Under the pieces are notes generated by a model. The model was given only the letters and a program-made list of their open reading frames with translations, had not been told where the DNA came from and searched no databases. Shown here piece after piece: positions 24,801-35,051 of a stretch of DNA of 64,000 nucleotides. This DNA comes from Brienomyrus brachyistius (Eukaryota > Chordata > Actinopteri > Osteoglossiformes > Mormyridae), in assembly GCF_023856365.1 (NCBI RefSeq), contig NC_064549.1, positions 10,309,608 to 10,373,607 of the forward strand, written 5' to 3'. Every line of letters starts with the position of its first letter. The first letter of the stretch is position 1. The position numbers were made by a program, and so were the translations under genes.

Positions 24801-25649
24801 GTAATTAAAATCGACTGATCATTTAATATTTTGGACATGCAAACATCACGTTTCCTCAGCTGTGCTACATACTCCTTAAATTTAATATATAAAAGGAATG
24901 CTGAAAGCACATATTTAACCCATTAATAAAGCACTCAGATCTCCGTTATATGCAGGGAAATGGAAATGTAACTAACAAAAACAGCAAATAAACTGGCTGT
25001 ATGTGGCACTATTATACAATCAAATAACACCAACGTAATAGACCTCAGAAATCACGCGACGCATGTCTCTGAGGATTAAGTCAGATTTCACTGTATTTTG
25101 ACCCTGTTCCTCAACCAAACGCGAGCAGCTTCAGCACCGTAACTCAGCCCCTCGCCAAGGTGACCACGCCATATTATGACAGCATTATATTACGGCACGC
25201 TGTTGACAACCTAAGTTAAATAGCAGAAAAATGACGGACTCTGACCTACAGACGCTCATGCACCGAGCACGTGCCAGCTTAAGTACACATCCCCACGCGG
25301 CACCACTGCCTTTAACTACGGCACTGCCCCGTCTCGCTCCTGGCGAGGAGGGAGTGCGCATGCTCGACTGCGACTTTCAACTTCGATAAGGCGACTTCTC
25401 TACCCGTCGCGCGGTAGGCCGTGTCCCGTTTTACAGTTAAAGCTACATTAAATACTTGTACACATGTGCAGACAAATACTGATGCCACTGCTTTCAGTTC
25501 CAAACCACAAATGAACATATTTAATAAATTAAAAAACATTATTATACAGCAGTGTTAATACTGCGACATCACTTTACAGTTCAAGTTGATATCTTGGGTA
25601 AAAAAGAAAACGTACCTAGGTATTCGTGCGTTTCGTCCGTGGAGCCCAT
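15842..25649 (-). CDS. relb: RelB, NF-kappaB family transcription factor, ten coding exons
   Basis: RelB pairs with p52/p50 to bind kappaB DNA in the non-canonical NF-kappaB pathway. Exons in transcript order are 25649-25616, 24514-24348, 22492-22208, 21452-21292, 21113-21022, 19246-19115, 18580-18476, 18280-18065, 17463-17392 and 16389-15842. Phases agree throughout and the sum is 604 codons with stop (human 579 residues). The DNA-contact loop [14 protein letters not shown] starts near residue 133; [13 protein letters not shown] follows. The dimerisation (IPT) domain covers roughly 250-395 and includes CDKVQK and [16 protein letters not shown] basic nuclear localisation stretch NRKRKIK lies near 403-409. 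The C-terminal 180 residues are acidic and Met/Gln/Asp-rich, as expected for a transactivation domain. The [21 protein letters not shown] and [11 protein letters not shown] versions favour RelB over RelA or c-Rel. The N-terminal leucine-zipper region is shorter than in mammals ([11 protein letters not shown] is retained). The exon 5 donor (AATA|GTCAGT) is weak. Confidence 0.94.
16500..16996. mobile_element. Non-autonomous Tc1-like element in relb intron 9
   Basis: The ends read AGTCAAAAGTCTGGAGACAT and, inverted, AGTCAAAAGTCTAGACATGC, next to 'tagtagtgta'. The interior 'cccttttgcttcgatgaactgcagtactgcagac...ggcattctttcaaccagcttc' is typical of short fish Tc1-family derivatives. No transposase frame is retained. 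Confidence 0.7.
17109..17249. mobile_element. Palindromic hAT-like MITE in relb intron 9
   Basis: It starts CAGTGCTTCTCAACCCAGTC and ends GACCAGGTTTGAGAAACACTG, with internal complementary arms around 'gctccc...gggagc'. The whole 141 bases can fold into one hairpin. It is the same family as the fragment at 826-935. Confidence 0.65.
17522..17608. repeat. 14-bp tandem repeat in relb intron 8
   Basis: About six copies of GAAGCAGCATCAGT; the later copies carry C/A and T substitutions. Confidence 0.85.
20036..20229. mobile_element. hAT-like MITE, copy 1, in relb intron 5
   Basis: The ends 'gtggccaattctatcc' and 'ggataagattgtccacccct' are inverted versions of each other. The interior 'ggggtaacctttaggtcagctgttcaaaccca...ttcagccaatcagtcctctaatta' is shared with copies at 46733-46930 and 48375-48566. 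It contains a short (GT)n run. Confidence 0.75.
23580..23800 (-). promoter_or_regulatory. Candidate internal promoter in relb intron 2
   Basis: Read on the gene strand, this CpG-containing stretch holds a CACGCCCCC GC/KLF-type box (23777-23769), an inverted CCAAT box (23747-23743), a perfect AP-1 TGAGTCA (23726-23720) followed by an ETS-like CTTCCT, and a second inverted CCAAT box (23693-23689). Transcription from here would bypass exons 1-2 and could use an ATG in exon 3. There is no direct evidence of use. Confidence 0.3.
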
Positions 25650-26043
25650 TTCTCATCGTACATTAAGCAGCCCCTTTTCAAATATTCAATTTCATTTTAT
25701 TGCTTTACAGATATTTACCGATTCTTGGTAGTTTGAGATGTTGTCGCGACGCACTTTTATGTCTGGATTTGCATTATACAGATGAATTCAAAACAAATGT
25801 CGGCGTTGTTGGAATTAACGTAAACTTGTTTCACTATTCCTCCACAGCTAATTTTAAGGTAGGTTTTTGCAGCTAGCTAGTTATCGTTCTTGGTCCCAGA
25901 CGATGTTGAACCGCCAAGTGCTGAGCTCATACTGAAGTAAATATGAAATGCGCCTGTAGCACTGCGGATTTTCGTTCGTTTAAAGTGCACTCCCACTATC
26001 GTTGTAAGCTATGGATCTCTGCTGAATATTGGTGTAGAAATGT

Positions 26044-26077
26044 GGAAATCCCCTTACGTCAGTGTTTGGGAAACCCC
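26044..26077. promoter_or_regulatory. Paired kappaB motifs flanking a CRE-like site upstream of relb
   Basis: GGAAATCCCC (26044-26053; reverse GGGGATTTCC) and GGGAAACCCC (26068-26077) both satisfy GGGRNNYYCC. Between them TTACGTCA (26054-26061) is a near-perfect CRE/ATF half of TGACGTAA. The cluster lies about 395-430 bases upstream of the relb start codon. Mammalian RELB is itself an NF-kappaB target with promoter kappaB sites, so an autoregulatory role is plausible. The transcription start is not known here. Confidence 0.5.
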
Positions 26078-26079
26078 CA

Positions 26080-27950
26080 GTACGCGTCTTCATAGCAACC
26101 CAGCCTAAACAGAATACGAAACACTTCGTGCATACAAATTTACTAAGCATTGTGGGAAGCATATACTTAATGTGCTCGTAATAAATATGGGTCTTATGGG
26201 AAAGTAAAATCGAAGTTTGGTAAATAGTAATAAATTACATTTGCTTATTTCTGGTACCTAATGTGACGTCACAACTGAAAAAGCGAGTTGTAAAACCAGG
26301 ATGTTTTATTACATAACTTACACTATCAGCTAACCTAACACCTAATTCTATAGCGCTGTAAGGTGTAATATAGGATTTGCAAAGTAATTAGGTTCTAATT
26401 CTAAATGTCTACTTTTTATGCCTGCTCAGCGATCTGTCCTTTCGGAATCCAGTTTAACATCTCTGGATGTTGTTAGTGTTTCATGTCGTGGAAGGGCACA
26501 ATTTTTAAGATTAAGAAAATCTTACCGCGTCTTGTTCAAAGGCAGGCAAGACAAACACGAGTTTCCATGTGTTGCATCACCCTACGCTGCATGCTACATT
26601 GCCTTCATAGAGGGCGCTATTGGCTGTACAATATATATTAAGTCCAACCATCTTCTAACCGCTATTCCTTGTAAGGGTACTGGGACCTATTAATTCTTAA
26701 CGTAGTTCAATTATATTTGGTCGTAGTAATTATAAAATAGTAAAGAAAAGAATAGGGAAAAAATGGAAATTGAATAAAGCTGTCAATATTGAAATAAAAA
26801 ATGTCACATTTAAAGTAAATGCTCCATGGTAGCCATTGTTTGTATAATAACTGAACGAAAATGACACACATTTTATTGGTCATATATATCGATTACAGAA
26901 TGTCTGTTTATTAAATGTATATATTCTAAAGTGCAACAGGTGGAAATAACACGTAATAACACTGCCATCTACTGGTCGATAATTCCCGACGATGAGCGCT
27001 TACCAAAAGACACGTGATTAAGTAGCAGTATTTACAGGCCAGAGCTGGACAAAAAACGGAAACGCCGCTTGAAAAGGGAACCTGACTTTAAATTTCAATT
27101 TAAGTTTTATATTTTTTTCAGCGTTTTATACATCTCAATTCTTCATTTGTTTTTGTGGTTGAATATAGCATATAATACGCATAATTTTGCATATCATAAC
27201 CAGATGGGAGTAGCACTGTAGCCTGACACACCAGGGTTAGGGGTGTGTTTCTTTCGTTTTCCTGTAAGAGCATCAACAGCATCATGCAGAGACTGTTGTT
27301 GGTCGCTCTTCTGTCGTCAGCTGTGCGGCTCTACACCGCCTGGACAGCGAGCTAAACACGGGTCCAGTAAGTGCTCAGGACAACCCCATAAAACTGCATG
27401 TATAAAGCTGCAAATACAAACAAATATGCCTCAATTAACATACATATTGTACTGTGCATACATGTAAACTGCACGCATTATAATACATAATAAACAGATT
27501 AACAATCGCTTCAGTAATTTCAGTAATTTCTTCAACACATGAAGATATGGCACGCGACTGCTACGTGCACATGCTAGTCACTCAATAGACATAACTTGGC
27601 CATCTAAATATTTCTATAAGATGACAAACGCATCCAAAGGAAAGGTATGAAATATTGTTTAACTAAACTGCATGACTTCCAAGTTACAGATTTGTACTGT
27701 GTCAAGGGCGTAACATAGGCGAGCAGGTGGATACGTTTTCAACGTTTTCACTCTCTGAAAGCTCCAACGACAAATACCCGTAATTACGCGTGCCCAATGT
27801 CGATGCACGACTCTGCCACTAGATGGCAATGTCTACCACAAATGGGGCCCCACTGTAATCCCAAACTGCCCTGGGAGAGGGTCCAGGTTCCCCGTGACCA
27901 TCTACTCATCCTGGAACTACGGAGACCATGCGGGTACATGCCTGGGTAAC
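26080..27950. other. Intergenic relb-nuclease spacer with CTCF-like motifs
   Basis: No gene is recognised. CTCF-like cores occur at 26962-26975 (minus, CCAGTAGATGGCAG, full consensus match) and 27816-27828 (plus, CCACTAGATGGCA, one mismatch at the next base). A partial one lies near 26608 (TAGAGGGCGC). They lie between the relb promoter and the nuclease array. Confidence 0.4.
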
Positions 27951-28049
27951 TTTTGAAATGCAGTGATGATGCACTGATCATCTTACAGCCTCGACTGGGA
28001 AAAGTTTTTGGGGAGGCAGAGGGTCGAGTCAGAATTGCAATTCATTGGC

Positions 28050-28300
28050 AAGACCAGCATTGCACATGTTCTGTGCTGGCACTTTGCATCTGTTCTTGGA
28101 GTGGACTGCCGATTTCGCCGCCACCTTTAACTACCTGAGGACCGCACTTATAGAAGCCCCGATGCTGACATACCCTGATCCTGCGCTGCCCTTTGTCCTC
28201 GACGCGACCCCTGCAATGAGAGAGCAGAATTACTGCGTAGCCCTGGAGATTGTACAGGCCTGTCGTCAATTCTGTCCGTATCTTTGTGGATGGTGCTTCA
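28050..28300 (+). mobile_element. Ty3/gypsy pol fragment (start of RNase H region)
   Basis: The + strand frame reads FxWT..FAATFNYLRTALIEAP followed by LTYPDPALPFVLDATPA, the junction between reverse transcriptase and RNase H in Ty3/gypsy retrotransposons (usual form F.L.ALT.APVL..PD...PF.LDTDAS). The frame loses similarity on both sides, and no LTRs are visible. It is a non-functional remnant. Confidence 0.7.
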
Positions 28301-28509
28301 AGCCGCACGCCGATCACATGTCTGTCATCTGTTTACTGAGCTTCCGTAATTTATTTTTAAAAACTGAGGCATTGTTTTTTCAATTCACAGTCTCAGTTGC
28401 CGGTTTAATTTTGATTCTTTGCTTATTCTCATTAGCACACATACTGAACACTGTAAAGGTGGTTATTACCACCCCGAGTGCCACCTCACATCAAAGTAAG
28501 TAAATGGGG

Positions 28510-29185
28510 TAATGGTGATTTAAATAATTCTGCCGCGATAATTTATTCATCGCCACGCAAATATATGTGTGGAAGACCTATTTTGAAATACAGTGCGTGA
28601 GCACGTTTTCCAGTCAGCTCTGAATAAGTGTTTAAAATCCTTCCCCATTGGTTCCCTTTTGATAACTTTACCTGACACATAAAACTTTTCCTGTACGCTT
28701 CATTTCTGTTTTCTCCGTTAAACACTTCAATCACTTAATGCTTTTTTATTAGCAAAACTATTGTAAAATACTTAATTGTACATTTTTTACTAAGGATAAT
28801 CAGCCTCACCACCTTTTGTCGTCTGGCTGGTGTGACATTTGCAATTTGAGACTCGAACTTATAAATAGTCTGTAGGGTTTGCAAACTTCCCAAAGCCTTT
28901 CATGTAACTAAATGTCGGTTTATAATCGAAAGCGTGAGTGTCACCCCGGATGCATGACAGTTGGTAACCCTCTGATAAGAAAAAAAAATACTGATAAATA
29001 GGTGCCGCTGTCTTCTTACTCGTTTTATATATATATTTAAAAAAAACCTGAATATCTGCAGCTCTTCAGCACCACGTCCCTGTTTTGCTTTCAGGCTGGC
29101 CGCCGACCCCACAAACAGGAAGCTAGAGTTCCGATATCATATCGAACGGAAATATGTCTCAGACATTGTACACATGGAGCCTATT
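28510..29185. other. Intergenic, nothing recognised; ends at the tandem array boundary
   Basis: A/T-rich spacer. It shows no coding similarity and no resemblance to the DNA that precedes units 2 and 3, which places the left edge of the tandem array at about 29188. Confidence 0.5.
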
Positions 29186-29189
29186 ACAC

Positions 29190-29270
29190 CTCTGTCACCA
29201 TCCAGTCCTGATTCATCCATCCATCTGCCAACCTCTTATCCTGGGCAAGGTTCAGGGGCTGGTAAATTCA
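29190..29270 (-). mobile_element. Truncated LINE-type tail at the unit edge
   Basis: The stretch 'catccagtcctgattcatccatccatctgccaac' followed by 'cttatcctgggcaagg' is the reverse of the fish retroelement tail end. Equivalent copies lie at about 35550-35632 and 42090-42172. The duplication breakpoints map to this element. Confidence 0.6.
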
Positions 29271-29629
29271 TCATTATTCTGTTGCATACAAACAGGATTT
29301 TTTAAACAAACCACACCTGGAATAACCACACAGTGTTGCTTTAGCTTTATTTGGCAAGAAAGTTATACATAGAGTATATGATGCTTTTTCACAGACGTCT
29401 GATTGGAGAATAACTAGCTTAACTAGTGACATGCGGCAGACTACTCAGAGTCCGCCCAGGGTGATCCCACGCGGCCTGGGACAGGCTGAAGGCCCCCCCG
29501 TGACCGTCCGTCTGCTGGGGTGCTGGAGGGGTTACATAAGCTTTTCAGGAAATAGGCAAGCAAAAAAAAAAAGGGATTGGCAGGAGATTCAAATGCTCTT
29601 TCATTGATCAGCACTGATGTGTTTCTGTA

Positions 29630-30705
29630 TCAGCAGCGGTTTCCGAACACGGAAAAAGGAACGTCATAATGGTTCTGGTCACTCAGTATACGGTCCAGTT
29701 CTGCCACAGTAATGTTAAGAATTTTGTCTACGTTGCTGTTAGGACTAATGAAACCCTCGGAGTGAGTTGGATTCCCTGAGGTTTCATCTAGACAACAGTA
29801 GGCACTCCAGAAAAAAGATGGTATAATCACCCTATTCTTTAACATTCCTGTTCCTGGCACGACCCCTGTAACAACATAGGCATGTCTACTAGTGCAGTTG
29901 GCATCTAAGAAGTTTTTTGTTGCTCTCTCGACCTTATTTAACCATTTGACCCGATTGAAATATCGATTTTGGGGGGCCGCGTTGGTCAGAGTGAACGTGG
30001 CATCTGCTGTGCACTGCTGAAAAGTGTGGAAGACGGGGTACAGGTGGCCTCTGTCATACTTTGTCTGCTTCCCATAGTCTTCAGTCAGGGCTTGGTGTGT
30101 CCCCGCTCCCTTCACACCTCTCTTAGGGCCCATGTTTGGAGAACCATTAGGGTCATCAAGCTAGAAATATAAAACACATGTGTTGGAATTCACCAGGGAA
30201 ACCTGACTTGTATAATTTATATTATAAATTTGATAGGATTCAACACTAAATGCAAATAATTTAGCATTTTAACATCGAAACCTTGCTTATTGTTTCGGCG
30301 TGTAACATAACTATGCAATAATTGTGGGTAACTAGTAAATTTACATCAAGCCTTGTTTATTGTTTTGAGGTCTAACATAAATGGACTTACCTGAGGTTCT
30401 ATGTACCACTTATCTCTACGTTTGCATGTTTTGTTTCCTTGGTACAGATAAGCAGAGTACACAGGAATCCTGTGCTCTGTGTTGTATAAGGTGGCAAATT
30501 CATACCGATCCTTGTATTTCTGGCAAATCTGTTTATATTGATTTTGATTGAAGATGGTTGGGAAAGTGACAATTCCTCCTGGTTTAACAAAGAACTTTTT
30601 ACACTTGACAAAGGGTGTCTGGGCAGCAATCTGAGGTGGGATGACTTCAGGCAGGACCAGGGCAGGAAGGAGCACAGTGACGCCGAGTAGGGAAATGAGC
30701 TGCAT
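29630..30705 (-). CDS. ENDOD1-like secreted DNA/RNA non-specific endonuclease, copy A
   Basis: A metal-dependent nuclease of the Serratia-type ββα-Me family, expected to be secreted. Two coding exons, 30705-30391 and 30160-29630, phase 0, 281 residues. Residues 1-19 form a hydrophobic signal peptide (ISLLGVTVLLPALVL). Exon 2 holds the active site: YDRGHLYP, with the general-base His at 144; TFTLTNAAPQN; and N174 plus a following W and E183 in NRVKWLNKVE. The 30-residue gap from His to Asn equals that of the Serratia enzyme (H89-N119). Eight cysteines and the sequons NKT, NCT and NIT fit an extracellular glycoprotein. A CTTTCTTCCGCAG acceptor about 15 bases before the ATG implies a separate 5' UTR exon. 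There are no stops or frameshifts. Whether it degrades DNA, RNA or both cannot be read from sequence. Confidence 0.9.
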
Positions 30706-30798
30706 GGTCAGATCTCACTGCGGAAGAAAGGGAAGAAGCCATCTGAAATTACGAAGGCAAAACAGTTACAATAAGAAATGATTGACATCTCCAGCATC

Positions 30799-31070
30799 GG
30801 AATTCATCCATCCATTTTCTTTACATGCCCGTCCTCTGCAGAATCTTGGGCATCCAGAGCTTATCCTGAACACCACTGGCGCAAGGCCAGGATTCATCCA
30901 AGGCGGGGCGCTGACACACCATCCACACAGACCAACGGGCAATTTCCAATCTCCAATTTACCTTACCGTGTAACGGGAACCCCACGACGACACGGGAGAA
31001 CATGCAAACTGCACACACACACGGAACCATGGCAGAGACTCAAACCCACTGCACCACTGTAGGAAAGGCA
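30799..31070 (-). mobile_element. LINE-type tail just upstream of nuclease copy A
   Basis: Reverse-orientation fish retroelement tail: 'tcatccatccattttct...gcttatcctga...ccaatttacctt...cgggagaacatgcaaactgcacacac...ccactgcaccactgt'. It begins about 95 bases upstream of the nuclease ATG, so it lies in the 5' intron or promoter region. Its equivalents lie upstream of copies B and C. Confidence 0.75.
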
Positions 31071-31194
31071 CAGGCTGTAAGATGAATGTGAGGTTCCTTG
31101 ATGTAATAATCTCCAAAAATCTCATCACTTTACCCTTCAGGGTGGGCAGCCTAAGCTAGACCATTCTCAGTACCTGATACTCATTTTTAACTTG

Positions 31195-31315
31195 GCTTTC
31201 ATGTTTAAACTGGTCCCCATAAGGTAAAAAATGGGTATTCATCACGTTGTGGGGACATTTGGTCCCCATAAGATAACGTATACCCGCTCACACACACACA
31301 CACACACACCCTGGT
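31195..31315. repeat. 'ggtccccataa' interspersed repeat with CA run
   Basis: Inverted and direct 'ggtccccataag' motifs about 70 bases apart with 'tggggacatttggtcccc', ending in a (CA)n run. This is a common fish repeat type. The copy in unit 2 is at 37745-37845. A related stretch ('ccataagg...aatgagcgggccccataagg') lies at about 35170-35370 and 41710-41910. Confidence 0.5.
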
Positions 31316-31998
31316 ACGAAATGTTTGCCCAGCAGACTTGGAAACATCAATTTCCTGATACCAGAAAACTGAGCAGAGCACTATAACTAATCACCAAATG
31401 TACTAAATAATATACCCCCCCCCCCCACCGCAAAGACGTTACTCCTTTTGATCTCATTTATGGCAGTCATGACTTCCATGTTAAATTGAAAATACAAGTT
31501 TAATCAGCACATATAACTGTTGCAATAATACCTGCATCAGCATTATGTCTGTATTATGTACCTCGTATGCACTATTTACATCGCACACTGTTCAGGCAGA
31601 CGTAAATAGACGGTATGCTGATTAACATTAATATTAACATTTATAGATAAGAATGTTTCAGATCTATTAAAATTTTACACAGCTTCCGGTAAATATACTT
31701 CTCGATTGATGTAAAGCAACATAAAAATTATACTACTTACAGACAGTTCTGCATATGAAGGAAATATTCCAACCATAGACTATAGGTCCAGAGCCCTAAC
31801 TGTACTGAATTCTATTTTTCACAGACTGACACTAAACTTCCCGTTACACTAAAACCAACCACTGGACGTCCTTAAAAGCCACATTTTTAAGATAGTCGTA
31901 AGGCGTTATGTGCTTCCTTTTAAGGAAGATCAGCTCTCTCATATGCATAACCCCTCAATTGTAAACACTATAAGATTGAAGAGCCGAAGATTCGGGAA

Positions 31999-32480
31999 AT
32001 GGCGGCCGTGGAACCTACGGACAGTCCATGGGCTGTACCAGCAGTCCTAGTCTGGGAGAAGAATGGGTCATGGTCTTTAGTGGACTTCTGGTGTCTGAAT
32101 GCTGTGAACCAGAAGGACTCATATCCGCTGCCCTGGATCGATGGTGCACTGGGCGACATCGCCAGGTCCGTGTGCTTAGCTCCTTTGACCTCCAAAGTGG
32201 CTACTGCCTGATCAAACTGGCACCAGATGCCGAACCTAAGATCACTCTCACCATCGGTTGCAGTCTATGGCAGTTCTGCTCAGTGCTGTTTGAGCTCTGT
32301 AATGCCCCAGTTACCTTCGAGAAGTTGATGGGGCGAGTGCTGGCCCACGGACAGCTGGTGAATTCACTGGAGCCCCCCCCCCAGGGGTACGACTTTGAGG
32401 TCCAGCACTGGCTGCTGTCACTGCCACTGAGGAGCAGGCGAGCGACCCAGTGCTGCCTTGAGTAAGGGACTAGCAGAAGG
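31999..32480 (+). pseudogene. Ty3/gypsy reverse transcriptase fragment, unit 1
   Basis: Two overlapping frames together resemble the first half of a Ty3/gypsy reverse transcriptase: DSPWAVPAVLVWEKNGSW, LNAVNQKDSYPLP.ID.AL, then FDLQSGYCLIKLAPDAEPK and FELCNAPVTFEKLM. A frameshift near 32190 separates them, and the usual Y.DD catalytic part is missing. It cannot be active. Confidence 0.8.
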
Positions 32481-32557
32481 GAGGCGGCCTGTGGGGGGGG
32501 GGAGGTTCTCCCCACTGGAGCCATAGACTAAAGCCCTCTACTACCAGTGGGGGGGCG

Positions 32558-32809
32558 TTGGAGGAGAAAGGAGAGCTGCCGTACCGGTGCTGGCAGTCCC
32601 TGAGTGGCAATCAGACGATGCTGCAGCTGCTAGTTGCCCGGAGCCTTCGGCCCACGGTTCAATGGGCGATGCAAGGCAGGACTGGAGCCGGGCACCTCGG
32701 GGCGGTAAAGACACTTAGGGAATTGTGGGGCAGCTTCTACTGGCCCAGCTGCAGCCAGGACACCACGCTGTTCGTCCATTGTTGGGAATCGCTATGTCCT
32801 CATGATTAA
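32558..32809 (+). pseudogene. Ty3/gypsy integrase N-terminal (zinc-binding) fragment, unit 1
   Basis: YRCW...LLVARSLRPTVQW followed by GAGHLGAVKTLRELWGSFYWPSCSQD..LFVHC corresponds to the integrase H2C2 region. It lies directly after the RT fragment, so the RT end, RNase H and linker have been deleted between the two. Confidence 0.75.
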
Positions 32810-33029
32810 GTTATTTTACTAGGTTATCCTCTCGTAAATAATGTCCATGATGTGTAGTTATGTCAGTGAATGTAAGCGTGTCGCCTTCTCATGAAGTGCT
32901 TCCCCTGCTGCGGTGTGTTTGTAACCCCCCCTCCCCCCGATGATGTTCAGTGTGTGTACTGGTGACTTCCCCTGTCCGTGCCACTGGCAATTCTCTGGCA
33001 GTTGTGTGAAAATGAATGTGTCTGACTGT

Positions 33030-33610
33030 CAACTGCAAGTCAAGTCAAAGTGAACTTTGTCATCTCAGCAACATACATGCATATAGAGAGATGAGATGTT
33101 GTGGCTCTAGTTTTTACAGTTACCAATAATAAGAGATAATAAGAGAGAGAAACACATATATAAGTAATATAGACAAGAATTTTAAAAATGTGGTACAGAT
33201 GATGTGTTTAACATTCAGAAATTGTACGTGTTATTAGTAGCCAAAGTGTAGACAAATAGACCCATATTGGAATGTAATTATGTGTGCAGTGTTTGTGCAT
33301 ATGGTCAGTAGCAGTTCAGAATAAATATTCATGTAACACTGGTGTGTTTTGCGCACATAACAGCATATAAGGCTAATGTATGAAGTGCAAAAGTGCAAAG
33401 ATGAGGTCAGTTCACAGATCAGGTGTGTGTGGTGGGGAGTGGGGGGGGGCAGGCAGTGTGTTTAGCAGTCTAATGGCTTGTGGGAAAATAGCTCTAACAC
33501 AATCTGGCCAATCAGGCTTTAATGCTGCGATAGCATCTGCCAGATGGGAGCAGCGTGCAGGCTCCATGCGAGGGGTGTGAGCCGCGCACAATTCACTTCC
33601 ACATGTTCTC
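33030..33610. repeat. Interspersed repeat inserted between gypsy pieces
   Basis: 'gtcaagtcaaagtgaactttgtcatctcagcaac...agagagatgagatgttgtggctc' and, later, 'tctaatggcttgtgggaaaatagctctaac...ctgccagatgggagcagcgtgcag' match a repeat frequently seen in fish genomes, whose class I cannot name with confidence. The copy in unit 2 is at about 39570-40150. Confidence 0.45.
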
Positions 33611-34299
33611 TAAAGCATGTCTCTCTGCACTGACTTCGCAGCAATATGGTGGCCCAAATATCAGACATGGTCACAGCGCGATAATAGTGAGACACAGACC
33701 AGCGCAGGAAAAACAAAAGCATGGCTTTTAGTGACAGATGGCAGCAGCTCTGAGAAGTCACACACACTGCCCACCATGTTAGGCACTCTGACTACTTACA
33801 TGCCGCACGGTGGGCGCACGCACACACATTATTCATGACAAATTGCATTAAACACTACACATGACATCACCAGCGACGCAAAAACAACACAATGCATGCT
33901 AAAAACACGCAGCTATTTACATTGGTGATATTTGTTATTACTAATACATTTTCCCAGTTGCACGCCGCCTGACTTTATTATGGCGCTGACATGCATGAGT
34001 CTGGCACGATGCTACGTGTGTGCAGAGACCTTTCCAGTACCGTCTCAATTTAAATATGAATTGGTTACAAAGTAAGTCGACAGCTAGACATGAATATGTC
34101 TGTCTGCGAGATTTGTTGTAGCAAAGTTAAATACTGTGGCAATAGAATAACTGGGAGAGCTGCACACAGAATGGCTGGCAGGCAGTCTGAGGACAATCAA
34201 ACGCAGTTACAGGGACAGAAGGTGGCTGTTCATGAGGACGTAAAGGGGCAGTAGAGGTTCAAGCTATTATGAGGTCCTGGGAGAACCCCCCCCCCCTTC

Positions 34300-35051
34300 A
34301 ACCCTGAGGATTGACCATGCATTGTTTGTCTGGCTGCTCCGCTTCCGGGAGCCTGAAGGACATGTGGCCCAGTACCTTGGTCTTGACAGTAATGCGGATG
34401 CCCTGTCCTGCAGATCCTGTGAGGTAGGAAGCATGTGGCCACTGTCTCAGGGTAGAGCAGAGCTGGGTGGAGACGTACACAATGGCCTGGGCGAACAGCA
34501 AGGATTCACCTCATTCCATCCCCTACCCCATATGGGTGACCCCAACTCAGACAGAGTCACCCTCCTGTCCTCCCATAGGTGCTGAGTCCCTAGCACTGAG
34601 TACAATTAAAGGTGCCCCAGCCAAGGATAACCCAAGTCAGGCCCAAACTCCGCCAGTGGTGAACCCCAGTACCACATCAGCAGCAAGACCTGAGGATGCA
34701 GCAGCACCGGCCCAGGCAGGAGCACCCGCAGCTCTCAGCAGATCAGCAAGTGGAAGTCCAGCCCTGGACCTATCTGAGATACGGAAGGCCCAGGAAGCAG
34801 ACCTAGAGCTTTCACAACTGCTTACTGGCTCTGGCAGCAACAGATGCCTAAATGGCAGGAAATCAGCCTCTCAGTCCCGTGATGAGGGTCTGGTAAAGCG
34901 TGATGGCTTCCTCTACCGCCGCTGGGAAGGTACTGTCCCCAGCCAGGTCCTCAGAAGGCGCCCCATGACCATCCAGTGCCCCTTCAGCTTCATACTGGTG
35001 TTTAATGGAAAACATAGGGGTAGATATACTGGGGGCATTCCCCGCTACTGA
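34300..35051 (+). pseudogene. Second Ty3/gypsy pol fragment, unit 1
   Basis: One frame gives an RNase H-end type sequence, RFREPEGHVAQYLGL..NADALSCRSC. After a frameshift, an unbroken 194-codon frame (34467-35051) contains EIRKAQEADLELSQLL and KRDGFLYRRWEG, the linker preceding the integrase. Its order relative to the piece at 32558 is inverted from an intact pol gene, so these are two separately truncated or rearranged copies. The long frame is a relic, not a cellular gene. Confidence 0.7.

Noticed and set aside
34467..35051. 194-codon frame as a possible host gene
   Set aside because: It contains gypsy linker-type sequence (DLELSQLL, DGFLYRRWE), lacks a gene context and is duplicated with the retroelement debris.
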